From UKL13-2 sp031394335 (lineage in GTDB: Bacteria > Pseudomonadota > Gammaproteobacteria > Burkholderiales > Usitatibacteraceae): 23,101 bases of DNA. Positions 7,296 through 14,057 of the stretch are shown here, piece after piece. The position numbers and the translations under genes were made by a program. A model generated the notes under the pieces. The model did not search any database and was not told the origin of the DNA. It saw only the letters and a list, made by a program, of their open reading frames with translations. The stretch covers positions 1 through 23,101 of the forward strand of contig JANMXS010000046.1 in the NCBI GenBank assembly GCA_031394335.1, read 5' to 3'. How positions within the stretch are numbered: the stretch's first letter is position 1; each line of letters begins with the position of its first letter.

Positions 7296-8570
7296 CTAAC
7301 CCAATGTATCAGCCCAGATATTCTTTGCCCAGGTCATCGCGTATTGCGCCTCGAGTTCGTTGGCGGCACCGGACAACCCGCCAGAGCCGGGGACGGTTTT
7401 CATCGTTTTATCTTTTTCATCGTACTTGTGCACAGAGCTGACGTGCACCACCTTTTCAGCGGAGACAAAGCTGTAACAGGTATTGGTCAAGGTCGGGCTG
7501 GGATTCGGCTGCTCACCGCTCAATAATGCAACGACTGCGGCAGCGCAAGCCTTGCCGTGAGCATTGGCCATATGGCCTGACTTTGGCATGCCAGGCGCGA
7601 TTTGCAGTGAGTCGCCGAGCAGGTGCACGCCCGGAACATTTTTCGCCTCGTATGTGAGCCAGTTCACTTCGCACCAACGCTTGTTGGCGGTGATGAACGG
7701 CGCGGCGATGCCGCCGGCCCGCATTGGCGGCAGCACATTGAGCACATCAGCCTTGAAGTCCTCAAGCTCCATTTTCGCCGTCAGGGTGCGCATATCGACA
7801 TCGACGACTTTGGAATTGGGTCGATATTCGATGATGCCGCCGTACATATCGGCAAAGGCTTTCTTGAACAGACCCGGCTTGGAAATGATGTCGCCATTGG
7901 CATCGAGAATGATGACTTTGGATTTCGGCTTAGCCTGCTTGAAGTAGCCCGCGACCTGGCAGGCACGCTCGTACGGGCCGGGTGGGCAGCGGAACGGCGC
8001 TTCCGGGATGGAGATCGCAAACACACCTCCATCCGGCATCGCCTCAAGTTGCTTGCGCAGCGCCAGCGTTTGCGCACCGGCTTTCCAGGCGTGCAGTACT
8101 TTGGCTTGTGCACTCATGTTATTCAGGCCCGGCACCTGGTCGTACATGAAGTCGACGCCGGGAGAGAGGATGACCCGGTCGAACGGAATGGCGTCACCGC
8201 TGGCGAGCCGCACCACTTTCTTTTCCATGTCCACGGCGATAGCTTCGCCGCGCAGCACCTTCACGCCGTGCTTAATCTGCAGCGTATCGTAGCTGACCGT
8301 GATGTCTTGCAAGGTTCGCGAACCGCCCAGCACCAGATTGGATAGAGGGCACGAGACAAACGCGGGATCACGTTCGATCAGCGTGACCTCAATTTGTGGA
8401 CCCCACATCCTGATGTATCTCGCCGCCGTAGCGCCACCGTATCCCCCGCCGACAACGACTACCTTCGGACCACCTATGCCGAGTGCTGCACAGCCGCCCA
8501 ACGACGCTACTGCCGCTGTACTGCCGACAATAGCGGAGGTTTTCAGAAATGTTCTGCGGGTAATAGTCAT
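7296..8570 (-). CDS. fccB: Flavocytochrome c sulfide dehydrogenase, flavoprotein subunit FccB
   Basis: Periplasmic FAD subunit that oxidises sulfide to polysulfide/sulfur and passes electrons to the cytochrome subunit. The ATG at 8570 gives 424 residues and has an AGGAG box in front; the upstream start at 8600 would place ten extra residues before the signal. The N-terminus is a Tat signal (TRRTFLKTSAIV) ending in LGGC at residues 24-27, which could be a lipobox. The FAD-binding motif VVVVGGGYGGATAARY follows (37-52). Cys74 in FVSCPLSNLVLGG aligns with the cysteine that carries covalent FAD in Allochromatium FccB. Cys195 in FRCPPGPYERAC and Cys365 in TNTCYS are the likely redox disulfide. It lies 39 bp after the cytochrome gene. 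No clear terminator follows. Confidence 0.93.
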   Translation of the reverse strand: MTITRRTFLKTSAIVGSTAAVASLGGCAALGIGGPKVVVVGGGYGGATAARYIRMWGPQIEVTLIERDPAFVSCPLSNLVLGGSRTLQDITVSYDTLQIKHGVKVLRGEAIAVDMEKKVVRLASGDAIPFDRVILSPGVDFMYDQVPGLNNMSAQAKVLHAWKAGAQTLALRKQLEAMPDGGVFAISIPEAPFRCPPGPYERACQVAGYFKQAKPKSKVIILDANGDIISKPGLFKKAFADMYGGIIEYRPNSKVVDVDMRTLTAKMELEDFKADVLNVLPPMRAGGIAAPFITANKRWCEVNWLTYEAKNVPGVHLLGDSLQIAPGMPKSGHMANAHGKACAAAVVALLSGEQPNPSPTLTNTCYSFVSAEKVVHVSSVHKYDEKDKTMKTVPGSGGLSGAANELEAQYAMTWAKNIWADTLG

Positions 8571-8609
8571 GGCGATCTCCTCGATTTGTTGGGCAAGCAC
8601 CGTTCCCGG

Positions 8610-8951
8610 TTATTTTTTCTGCGCCGAAAAATATTCGGCCAGGGCATTGATCTCGACATCGCTGTAGCCCTTGGCAATCTGCTGCATGATGGTGGCCTCG
8701 CGCTTGCCGTCCTTGAACAGCCTCATCTGGTTGGCCAGATACTCCTTGTTCATTCCTGCCAGTCCGGCAATCGCGCCACCGACACTGACGCCATTGGTGC
8801 CGTGACACGCGGCACAATTGGCCGCCAGGGAACGCACGCCCATGGGTGTGAGATTAGCGTTCGCGAAGACGGGTGCCGGCAGGGTTTGTGCGGACGCCAT
8901 GCCACACACCAGACATATTGAAGCACCGAAAACCGCAATTGCATTTTTCAT
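8610..8951 (-). CDS. fccA: Monoheme cytochrome c, probable FccA subunit
   Basis: A small periplasmic class I cytochrome c, expected to take electrons from FccB. With the ATG at 8951 (GGAG about 7 bp upstream) it has 113 residues. A Sec signal peptide ends at about residue 21 (GMASA), leaving a mature protein of about 92 residues. The heme site CAACH is at 46-50, and Met89 in TIMQQ is the probable axial ligand. There is only one heme motif, so it resembles the small monoheme subunit of Chlorobium-type flavocytochrome c rather than the diheme subunit of Allochromatium. It precedes fccB by 39 bp on the same strand. Considered alone it could be any cytochrome c553; the FccB neighbour decides the call. 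Confidence 0.85.
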   Translation of the reverse strand: MKNAIAVFGASICLVCGMASAQTLPAPVFANANLTPMGVRSLAANCAACHGTNGVSVGGAIAGLAGMNKEYLANQMRLFKDGKREATIMQQIAKGYSDVEINALAEYFSAQKK

Positions 8952-9085
8952 TCTGCTCTCCTTCACACCTGGATAATCAAGTTGGTGATACCTGCTTGCC
9001 TTTCACTAGCATAGCGCAACTGAATCAAGGTTTCCTGCCGCGCGCTCCATGCGACCACCTGCACTTGTGCGGATCGTCTCCCCAA

Positions 9086-9118
9086 GAAAAAGGGCCTCGC
9101 ATTGAGGCCCCTTTTTTT
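9086..9118 (-). terminator. Intrinsic terminator of the clpA gene
   Basis: The perfect stem GGGCCTC/GAGGCCC (9092-9098 with 9104-9110) has a 5-base loop. An A-rich tract on the left and a T7 tract at 9112-9118 on the right make it able to stop transcription from either side. On the minus strand it follows the clpA stop by 16 bp and shields the fcc genes from clpA read-through. Confidence 0.88.
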
Positions 9119-9134
9119 GCTGGTTTGCTGCTGG

Positions 9135-11402
9135 TCAGGTTTCTTGCGGCACAACTTCTTTCTCTTCGCTGATATCTAGCTTTACCTTATTGTCGGCATC
9201 GACATCAATGGTTACCTTGCCTCCGGAAGCGAGGCGCCCGAACAGCAACTCGTCGGCCAGCGCACGGCGGATAGTGTCCTGAATCAGCCGTGCCATCGGT
9301 CGCGCACCCATCAGTGGATCGAAGCCGTTCTTGGCGAGATATTTCTTGAGCGCCTCGGTGTAGCTGACCTCGACTTTCTTCTCGGTCAACTGCGCCTCAA
9401 GCTGCATCAGGAATTTATCGACCACGCGCAGGATGATCTGCTCATCCAGCGCCGCGAATGAAATGGTGGCATCCAGGCGGTTGCGAAATTCCGGCGTGAA
9501 CAGGCGCTTGATTTCAGCCAACTCGTCACCGGCACGTTTATCGTTGGTAAAGCCGATTGATGATTTAGCCAATTCCGATGCACCGGCATTGGTTGTCATC
9601 ACGATCACGACATTGCGGAAATCCGCTTTGCGCCCGTTGTTGTCGGTCAGTGTGCCGTGGTCCATCACCTGCAACAGCACATTGTAAATATCCGGGTGCG
9701 CCTTCTCGATTTCATCCAGCAGCAACACACTATAGGGATGCTTGGTAATCGCCTCGGTCATCAAGCCACCTTGATCGAAGCCCACATAGCCGGGAGGCGC
9801 ACCGATCATGCGCGAAACCGCATGGCGCTCCATGTACTCGGACATATCGAAACGAATCAATTCCACACCGAGAATGAAGGCCAGCTGCTTGGCAACTTCC
9901 GTCTTGCCCACACCGGTCGGCCCGGAAAACAGGAAGGAGCCGATCGGCTTCGCCGGATTGCCAAGACCGGACCGCGCCATTTTGATCGCAGTCGATAGCG
10001 CCTCGATCGCCTTATCCTGACCAAACACCACCGACTTCAAATCGCGGTCCAGCGTTTTCAGCGCATTGCGATCATCGCTGGAAACGGTGCGTGCAGGAAT
10101 GCGCGCAATCTTGGCGATGATTTCTTCGATCTCCGGCTTGCCGATGGTTTTCTTTTGTTTCGACTTCGGCGCAATGCGTTGCGCGGCACCGGCTTCGTCG
10201 ATCACATCAATCGCCTTATCGGGCAAATGCCGATCGTTGATATATTTCGCCGACAATTCCGCCGCCGTGGTGAGCGCGGTCGAGGTGTATTTGACGTTGT
10301 GGTGCAGCTCGAAGCGCGACTTCAAACCCTTGAGAATCTCAATAGTCTCAGCCACTGATGGCTCGGTAACATCGATTTTCTGGAAACGACGCGACAGCGC
10401 ATGATCTTTCTCGAAGATGCTGCGGTATTCGTTATAGGTGGTCGCGCCGATGCACTTCAACTGCCCCGAGGACAGCGCCGGCTTCAACAAGTTGGAGGCA
10501 TCGAGCGTGCCACCCGATGCCGAACCCGCGCCAATCAATGTATGAATCTCATCGATGAACAAAATTGCGTTCGGATTTTCGATAAGTTGCTTAAGCACCG
10601 CTTTCAAACGCTGCTCGAAGTCACCGCGGTATTTGGTACCCGCCAGCAAGGAACCCATATCGAGGGAATATACCTGCGCCTTGGCGAGGATATCCGGCAC
10701 TTGGCCATCGACGATGCGCTTTGCCAAACCTTCTGCGATGGCAGTCTTGCCGACGCCAGCTTCCCCGACCAACAAGGGGTTGTTCTTGCGGCGCCGGCAC
10801 AAAATCTGGATGACGCGCTCAACCTCATGCTCGCGACCAATCAGGGGATCAATCTTGCCGTCGATCGCCTGCTGGTTCAGGTGCAGTGTAAAACTTTCAA
10901 GCGCACCGCCGCTTTGCTCGCCTTCAGCGGCCTCAGCCTCGGTCTCCTCCTTTTTCTCGCCCGTGGGCGCGATTTTCGAGATCCCGTGCGAAATGAAATT
11001 GACCACGTCCAGACGCGACACGCCCTGCTGATGCAGGAAATAAACGGCGTGCGAATCCTTCTCGCCGTAGATCGCCACCAGCACATTCGCGCCAGTCACT
11101 TCTTTCTTGCCCGACGACTGCACATGCAAAATGGCGCGCTGGATCACACGCTGGAAGCCGAGCGTCGGCTGTGTATTGACGTCGCCATCACCCGCCACGA
11201 TCGGCGTGTGCTGCTCGATGAATTCGGCAAGCGCCTTTTTCAGATCGTCAACTTTCGCCGCACAGGCTTTCAGCACTTCCTGGGCAGACGGATTTTCAAG
11301 CAAGGCAAGCAGCAAGTGCTCGACCGTGATGAACTCGTGGCGTTTCTGTCTTGCTTCAACAAATGCCATATGGAGACTGACTTCGAGTTCCTGGGCAATC
11401 AT
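9135..11402 (-). CDS. clpA: ATP-dependent Clp protease ATP-binding subunit ClpA
   Basis: Hexameric unfoldase that feeds substrates, including N-degron proteins delivered by ClpS, into ClpP. The 755-residue protein has normal length. The N-domain repeats start MIAQELEVSLHMAFVEARQK. The first AAA module has Walker A GEAGVGKT at 213-220 and Walker B ILFIDEIHTL. The second has GPTGVGKTEVAKQLAF and LLLDEIEKAHPDIYN. The IGF tripeptide that docks on ClpP is in KSSIGFTND near residue 616. It lies 102 bp downstream of clpS on the same strand, the usual order, and ends at a strong terminator. Confidence 0.98.
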   Translation of the reverse strand: MIAQELEVSLHMAFVEARQKRHEFITVEHLLLALLENPSAQEVLKACAAKVDDLKKALAEFIEQHTPIVAGDGDVNTQPTLGFQRVIQRAILHVQSSGKKEVTGANVLVAIYGEKDSHAVYFLHQQGVSRLDVVNFISHGISKIAPTGEKKEETEAEAAEGEQSGGALESFTLHLNQQAIDGKIDPLIGREHEVERVIQILCRRRKNNPLLVGEAGVGKTAIAEGLAKRIVDGQVPDILAKAQVYSLDMGSLLAGTKYRGDFEQRLKAVLKQLIENPNAILFIDEIHTLIGAGSASGGTLDASNLLKPALSSGQLKCIGATTYNEYRSIFEKDHALSRRFQKIDVTEPSVAETIEILKGLKSRFELHHNVKYTSTALTTAAELSAKYINDRHLPDKAIDVIDEAGAAQRIAPKSKQKKTIGKPEIEEIIAKIARIPARTVSSDDRNALKTLDRDLKSVVFGQDKAIEALSTAIKMARSGLGNPAKPIGSFLFSGPTGVGKTEVAKQLAFILGVELIRFDMSEYMERHAVSRMIGAPPGYVGFDQGGLMTEAITKHPYSVLLLDEIEKAHPDIYNVLLQVMDHGTLTDNNGRKADFRNVVIVMTTNAGASELAKSSIGFTNDKRAGDELAEIKRLFTPEFRNRLDATISFAALDEQIILRVVDKFLMQLEAQLTEKKVEVSYTEALKKYLAKNGFDPLMGARPMARLIQDTIRRALADELLFGRLASGGKVTIDVDADNKVKLDISEEKEVVPQET

Positions 11403-11504
11403 GTTTCACCTTTCACGAACGCGCAATTCTCGTTCAAATTCAATTGGAAAACCGCTTCATTTACCGCATCGCCCCAGCCTCGAACGACCATGCATACTGC
11501 AACG

Positions 11505-11834
11505 CTAAATTTCTTCCATCCCGCACCGCAAGGGATGCTGATGCTGTTTGGCATAATCGCCAACCTGTTCCACCTTCATCAATGCAACATCACGCGGGAA
11601 AACGCCGCAGATGCCACGTCCCTCCGTATGAACTTTGAGCATGATTTGCGTGGCGCGTTCATGGGTATGGCTAAAAAATTGCTCCAGTACATCAATGACG
11701 AACTCCATCGGCGTGTAATCGTCGTTGTACATCACCACCTGCCACATCGGCGGCGGCTTGGTCTGGTTCGGCTTTTCTTGAAGGGCGGTATCGTTCTGTC
11801 CCAGCCCGGGAATGCTTGGTTGCTTGGTTGCCAT
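11505..11834 (-). CDS. clpS: ClpA adaptor protein ClpS
   Basis: Adaptor that binds N-degron substrates and hands them to the N-domain of ClpA. The 109-residue protein has a short disordered N-terminal tail (about 25 residues, Pro- and Gln-rich), then the conserved core with MWQVVMYNDDYTPMEFVIDV. The Asn-Asp-Asp of YNDDYTPMEFV and the following Met line the substrate pocket. The C-terminus contains HTEGRGICGVFPRDVAL. The pairing with clpA immediately downstream confirms the call. Confidence 0.97.
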   Translation of the reverse strand: MATKQPSIPGLGQNDTALQEKPNQTKPPPMWQVVMYNDDYTPMEFVIDVLEQFFSHTHERATQIMLKVHTEGRGICGVFPRDVALMKVEQVGDYAKQHQHPLRCGMEEI

Positions 11835-11877
11835 GCCTAATTTTTCACGCAGAACAAAGTCGCTTTCAGTGTAGCTA

Positions 11878-11907
11878 ATAATATGGATGGTCGCGCGCTG
11901 TTTTCAA
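11878..11907 (-). promoter_or_regulatory. Probable clpS-clpA promoter
   Basis: On the minus strand a -35 TTGAAA (11902-11907), an 18-bp spacer and a -10 TATTAT (11878-11883) each match five of six consensus bases. Transcription would start near 11871, about 37 nt before the clpS ATG. Confidence 0.5.
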
Positions 11908-12001
11908 GTGCAAATAATGTGCAAACCCACCGACTGCACATGACGGCTTACGGGGATTTGTATTGCTGCAACATTTGGAACGCAAAAATCCGGCCAAGCT
12001 A

Positions 12002-12030
12002 TTGACTTTGCTGAATTTAGCCGGTAAAAG
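12002..12030 (+). promoter_or_regulatory. Probable promoter of the cold-shock gene
   Basis: A -35 TTGACT (12002-12007), a 17-bp spacer and a -10 TAAAAG (12025-12030) would start transcription near 12037. The resulting leader is about 110 nt, in line with the long 5' leaders of many csp genes, where RNA structure tunes translation with temperature. I did not find a clear cold-box sequence. Confidence 0.5.
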
Positions 12031-12146
12031 GCAAATTGGAGTTTGGCTTCATGGTTAACTGCATTTGCAATAGCGCGGTTGCGAGCCTTGAAAGCAAAAC
12101 GATTCCGGGCACTCCAACCCGATTTCTTTTTAAGGATGCAACTGCA

Positions 12147-12350
12147 ATGGCAACTGGCACAGTCAAATGGTTTAACGATGCTAAGGGTTATGGTTTTATC
12201 ACTCCCGATGACGGCAGCGAAGATCTTTTCGCGCATTTCTCGGCGATTCAGATGAATGGTTTCAAAACCCTGAAAGAAGGTCAAAAAGTCGCCTTTGAAG
12301 TGACCCAAGGCCCCAAAGGCAAGCAAGCGTCGAACATCAACAACGCTTAA
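12147..12350 (+). CDS. Cold-shock domain protein (CspA family)
   Basis: A 67-residue single-domain RNA-binding protein that melts RNA secondary structure. The start MATGTVKWFNDAKGYGFITP contains RNP1 (KGYGFI); RNP2 is in EDLFAHFSAI. The length is typical. The ATG at 12147 follows an AAGGA box by about 10 bp. An in-frame extension upstream is rejected because the protein begins exactly at the family N-terminus. Which csp paralogue it is, and whether it is cold-induced, cannot be told from sequence. A strong terminator follows 26 bp after the stop. Confidence 0.96.
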   Translation: MATGTVKWFNDAKGYGFITPDDGSEDLFAHFSAIQMNGFKTLKEGQKVAFEVTQGPKGKQASNINNA

Positions 12351-12376
12351 GCTGTAAACCGCATACGATTCGAGAG

Positions 12377-12406
12377 CCCCTGAAGCGCAAGCTTCAGGGG
12401 TTTTTT
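12377..12406 (+). terminator. Intrinsic terminator of the cold-shock gene
   Basis: The stem CCCCTGAAGC/GCTTCAGGGG (12377-12386 with 12391-12400) is a perfect 10 bp closed by a GCAA tetraloop and followed by T6. It separates csp from rluE, which must therefore have its own promoter or rely on read-through. Confidence 0.92.
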
Positions 12407-12436
12407 ACTTTCCAAGGCAACTTGTCGCCGCCGCCC

Positions 12437-13039
12437 ATGCATCAACTCATCCTGTTCAATAAGCCCTACGGTGTTATTAGCCAGTTCAGTCCCTCAGGCG
12501 GGAAACCGACGCTCAAAGACTGGATAAGCCAGGCGGAAGTCTATCCCGCCGGCCGCCTGGATACCGACAGCGAAGGGCTGCTGCTACTTACTGACGATGG
12601 CGCGCTGCAAAAACGCATTGCGGATCCGCAACATAAGCTACCCAAAGTCTATTGGGTTGAAGTCGAAGGCGTCCCTGATATTAATGATCTCGTCGCTTTT
12701 CAGCGGGGTATCGACCTGGGAGATTTAATCACGCGTCCGGCGACGGCACGCCGTATCCCGGCACCAGATGCCTTGTGGCCGCGAGTGCCCCCGGTGCGAT
12801 TTCGCAAGGATATCCCCACTTCCTGGTTGGAAATAACGCTTCGCGAGGGCAAAAACCGGCAGGTTCGCCGCATGACCGCGAAGATCGGCTTTCCGACCCT
12901 GCGCCTGTTGCGGGTCTCGGTGGGCCCATGGCGACTGGGAGACTTGGCGCCTGGCGAGTGGCGCGCCGTTGACGCCCTTGCGGCATCGAATGATATAGAT
13001 CAATTTTTCCAGCGGGCAGCAAAAAAACCCTCAAAGTGA
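12437..13039 (+). CDS. rluE: 23S rRNA pseudouridine synthase, RluE type
   Basis: RsuA/RluB/RluE/RluF-family pseudouridine synthase; E. coli RluE modifies U2457 of 23S rRNA. The ATG at 12437 gives 200 residues, and the protein lacks the N-terminal S4 domain found in RsuA and RluB, which fits RluE. It begins MHQLILFNKPYGVISQF. The catalytic motif GRLDTDSEGLLLLTDDGALQ carries the active-site Asp (in RLDTDSEG). The C-terminal EGKNRQVRRMTAKIGFPTLRL motif is present, cut here as EGKNRQVRRMTAKIGF. A TTG at 12422 is an unlikely earlier start. No Shine-Dalgarno sequence is seen. It begins only 31 bp after the csp terminator. Confidence 0.9.
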   Translation: MHQLILFNKPYGVISQFSPSGGKPTLKDWISQAEVYPAGRLDTDSEGLLLLTDDGALQKRIADPQHKLPKVYWVEVEGVPDINDLVAFQRGIDLGDLITRPATARRIPAPDALWPRVPPVRFRKDIPTSWLEITLREGKNRQVRRMTAKIGFPTLRLLRVSVGPWRLGDLAPGEWRAVDALAASNDIDQFFQRAAKKPSK

Positions 13040-13072
13040 GGCAGTTAGCCTCGGGTGTGAGCTGTCAGCGGA

Positions 13073-13101
13073 TTCCCAAAGCATTGTCAACCATCTATAC
13101 T
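13073..13101 (+). promoter_or_regulatory. Promoter of the first Lys/Ala-rich gene
   Basis: TTCCCA (13073-13078), a 17-bp spacer and TATACT (13096-13101). The same TTCCCA-17-TATAAT arrangement precedes the second gene, which is the main support; the -35 is far from consensus. It predicts a leader of about 80 nt. Confidence 0.55.
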
Positions 13102-13187
13102 TCGACGCGTTATTTGCCCTGACAGGCGATAATCTGTCTGGAATGATTAACTTAGCTAGCTATCTCACTCTCTCAAAGGAAATTTTC

Positions 13188-13481
13188 ATGAAAACGTTGT
13201 CCACTGTTGTCGCCGCCCTGTTTGCTGCTGCTGCCCTGAACGCCGCCGCCCAAGCTACCCCTGCCAAGCCTGCTGAACCGGCTAAAGCAGCGGTCCCGAC
13301 CGTCAAGCCTGCTGAACCGGCTAAAGCCGCTACCCCAGCTGTTCCGGCCGCAAAAACAGAAGCGCCCAAAGCTGAAGTAAAGAAAGAAGAAATGAAGAAA
13401 GATGCCGCTGCCGAGAAAAAAGCCGCGAAAAAACCCGCCAAAAAGAAGGCTAAAAAAGCAGCTGACGCACCGGCCAAGTAA
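13188..13481 (+). CDS. Small secreted Ala/Lys/Pro-rich protein, copy 1
   Basis: A 97-residue protein of unknown function. Residues 1-23 (MKTLSTVVAALFAAAALNAA, then AQA) form a clear Sec signal peptide with an AQA cleavage site. The mature 74 residues are low-complexity and surely disordered: Pro/Ala-rich with two KPAEPAKAA repeats, then a strongly basic tail (KKPAKKKAKKA). I count 20 Lys against 9 acidic residues in the mature part. AAGGA 7 bp before the ATG at 13188 fixes the start. Composition and export recall the acid-shock protein Asr of E. coli, but this is a likeness of type, not demonstrated homology. It is a paralogue of the gene at 13799 and has its own promoter and terminator. Confidence 0.85.
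   Translation: MKTLSTVVAALFAAAALNAAAQATPAKPAEPAKAAVPTVKPAEPAKAATPAVPAAKTEAPKAEVKKEEMKKDAAAEKKAAKKPAKKKAKKAADAPAK
13266..13327 (+). repeat. Two 39-bp repeats within copy 1
   Basis: The 23-base block beginning AAGCCTGCTGAACC is identical at 13266-13288 and 13305-13327, a 39-bp period encoding 13 residues of the form KPAEPAKAAxPxV. The bases between have diverged. Confidence 0.8.
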
Positions 13482-13489
13482 TTTGGCGC

Positions 13490-13550
13490 GCGGCTCACAA
13501 TAGAGCCGCCAGTTCACAGAAGGGCAGAACGCAAGTTCTGCCCTTTTATT
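13490..13550 (+). terminator. Double-hairpin terminator after copy 1
   Basis: A first stem GCGGCTC/GAGCCGC (13490-13496 with 13503-13509) lacks a T-tract. A second, AGGGCAGAAC/GTTCTGCCCT (13521-13530 with 13535-13544), is a perfect 10 bp with a GCAA loop and runs into TTTTATTTTG. The second is the terminator; the first may protect the 3' end of the message. Confidence 0.88.
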
Positions 13551-13678
13551 TTGTCCTTTTGCCTTAGTCCTGCTTCAATCCACGATCGATTGGCCTCAAG
13601 GCCAAGCTACATTTTGATGATTACGCCAAAAAACCCTGAAAAGTGAACCGCTTAGGCGCATTTTTCTGCAAAAATTGA

Positions 13679-13707
13679 TTCCCAAAACATGATTTCCCCT
13701 CTATAAT
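13679..13707 (+). promoter_or_regulatory. Promoter of the second Lys/Ala-rich gene
   Basis: TTCCCA (13679-13684), a 17-bp spacer and a perfect -10 TATAAT (13702-13707). It predicts a start near 13714 and a leader of about 85 nt. Conserved with the promoter at 13073. Confidence 0.65.
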
Positions 13708-13798
13708 TTCGCGCGTTGTTCATCTTGGCAGACTCAAGTCTGTCCGGAAAGAGTAACGATGCCAACTCACTCAAAGTCACTCACTCAAAGGATTTTTC

Positions 13799-14050
13799 AT
13801 GAAGAAGCTGTCCGCTATTGTTGCTGCCCTGTTCGCCGCTGTTGCTTTCAACGCTGTTGCCCAAGCTCCGGCCAAAGCCGAAGCACCGAAAGTAGAAGCC
13901 AAGGCAGACAAAAAAGAAGCCAAAGTAGAAGCCAAAGCTGACAAGAAAGAAGCTAAAGTTGAAGCCAAAGCCGACAAAAAAGAAGCCAAAGTAGAAGCCA
14001 AGGCCGACAAAAAAGAAGCTAAAGCAGAAGCCGCACCTGCAAAGAAGTAA
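13799..14050 (+). CDS. Small secreted Lys/Ala/Glu-rich repeat protein, copy 2
   Basis: An 83-residue protein of unknown function and paralogue of the gene at 13188. Residues 1-23 (MKKLSAIVAALFAAVAFNAV, then AQA) are a Sec signal peptide almost identical to that of copy 1. The mature 60 residues are dominated by four tandem copies of the 11-residue unit VEAKADKKEAK (residues 32-75), a pattern likely to be disordered or to form a charged single helix. I count 20 Lys against 14 acidic residues, so it is less basic than copy 1. AAAGGA 6 bp before the ATG supports the start. Export and composition suggest a periplasmic or envelope-associated polyampholyte, possibly with a stress role like Asr; this is inference. 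Confidence 0.85.
   Translation: MKKLSAIVAALFAAVAFNAVAQAPAKAEAPKVEAKADKKEAKVEAKADKKEAKVEAKADKKEAKVEAKADKKEAKAEAAPAKK
13892..14023 (+). repeat. Four tandem 33-bp repeats within copy 2
   Basis: Units at 13892-13924, 13925-13957, 13958-13990 and 13991-14023 each encode VEAKADKKEAK. They differ only at a few silent third positions (GTA/GTT, GCA/GCT/GCC, AAA/AAG), showing selection on the protein or recent expansion with slight drift. Copy number could vary between strains. Confidence 0.95.
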
Positions 14051-14057
14051 TCAGTAC

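Larger units (their letters stand above)
11835..12146. other. Non-coding divergent region between clpS and the cold-shock gene
   Basis: This 312-base gap holds the two outward promoters listed separately and the csp leader. Besides these I see no gene, RNA gene or long repeat in it. The right half is open in the csp frame from 12036, but the codons before 12147 show no cold-shock similarity. Confidence 0.6.
13482..13798. other. Non-coding region between the two Lys/Ala-rich genes
   Basis: In order, this 317-base gap holds the double-hairpin end of copy 1 (13490-13550), a short palindrome TTGGCCT-CA-AGGCCAA (13592-13607), the rluE-like remnant at 13628, the promoter of copy 2 and its leader. 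I see no further gene. Confidence 0.6.

Noticed and set aside
8571..8600. Earlier start of FccB at 8600
   Set aside because: It would put ten residues before the twin-arginine signal and lacks a ribosome site; the ATG at 8570 has AGGAG in front.
10401..11840. 479-codon open frame opposite clpA and clpS
   Set aside because: It runs antisense across two certain genes and their gap, with a composition explained by codon bias of the other strand.
12036..12146. N-terminal extension of the cold-shock protein in the same frame
   Set aside because: The family starts exactly at MATGTVKWF (12147) behind an AAGGA box, and the upstream codons show no cold-shock similarity.
13592..13607. Palindrome TTGGCCT-CA-AGGCCAA as an operator or terminator
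   Set aside because: The 2-base loop disfavours an RNA hairpin, no T-tract follows, and it lies away from the promoter of copy 2. It may be chance.
13892..14023. CRISPR-like array
   Set aside because: The 33-bp units are contiguous without spacers and keep the reading frame, so they are coding tandem repeats.
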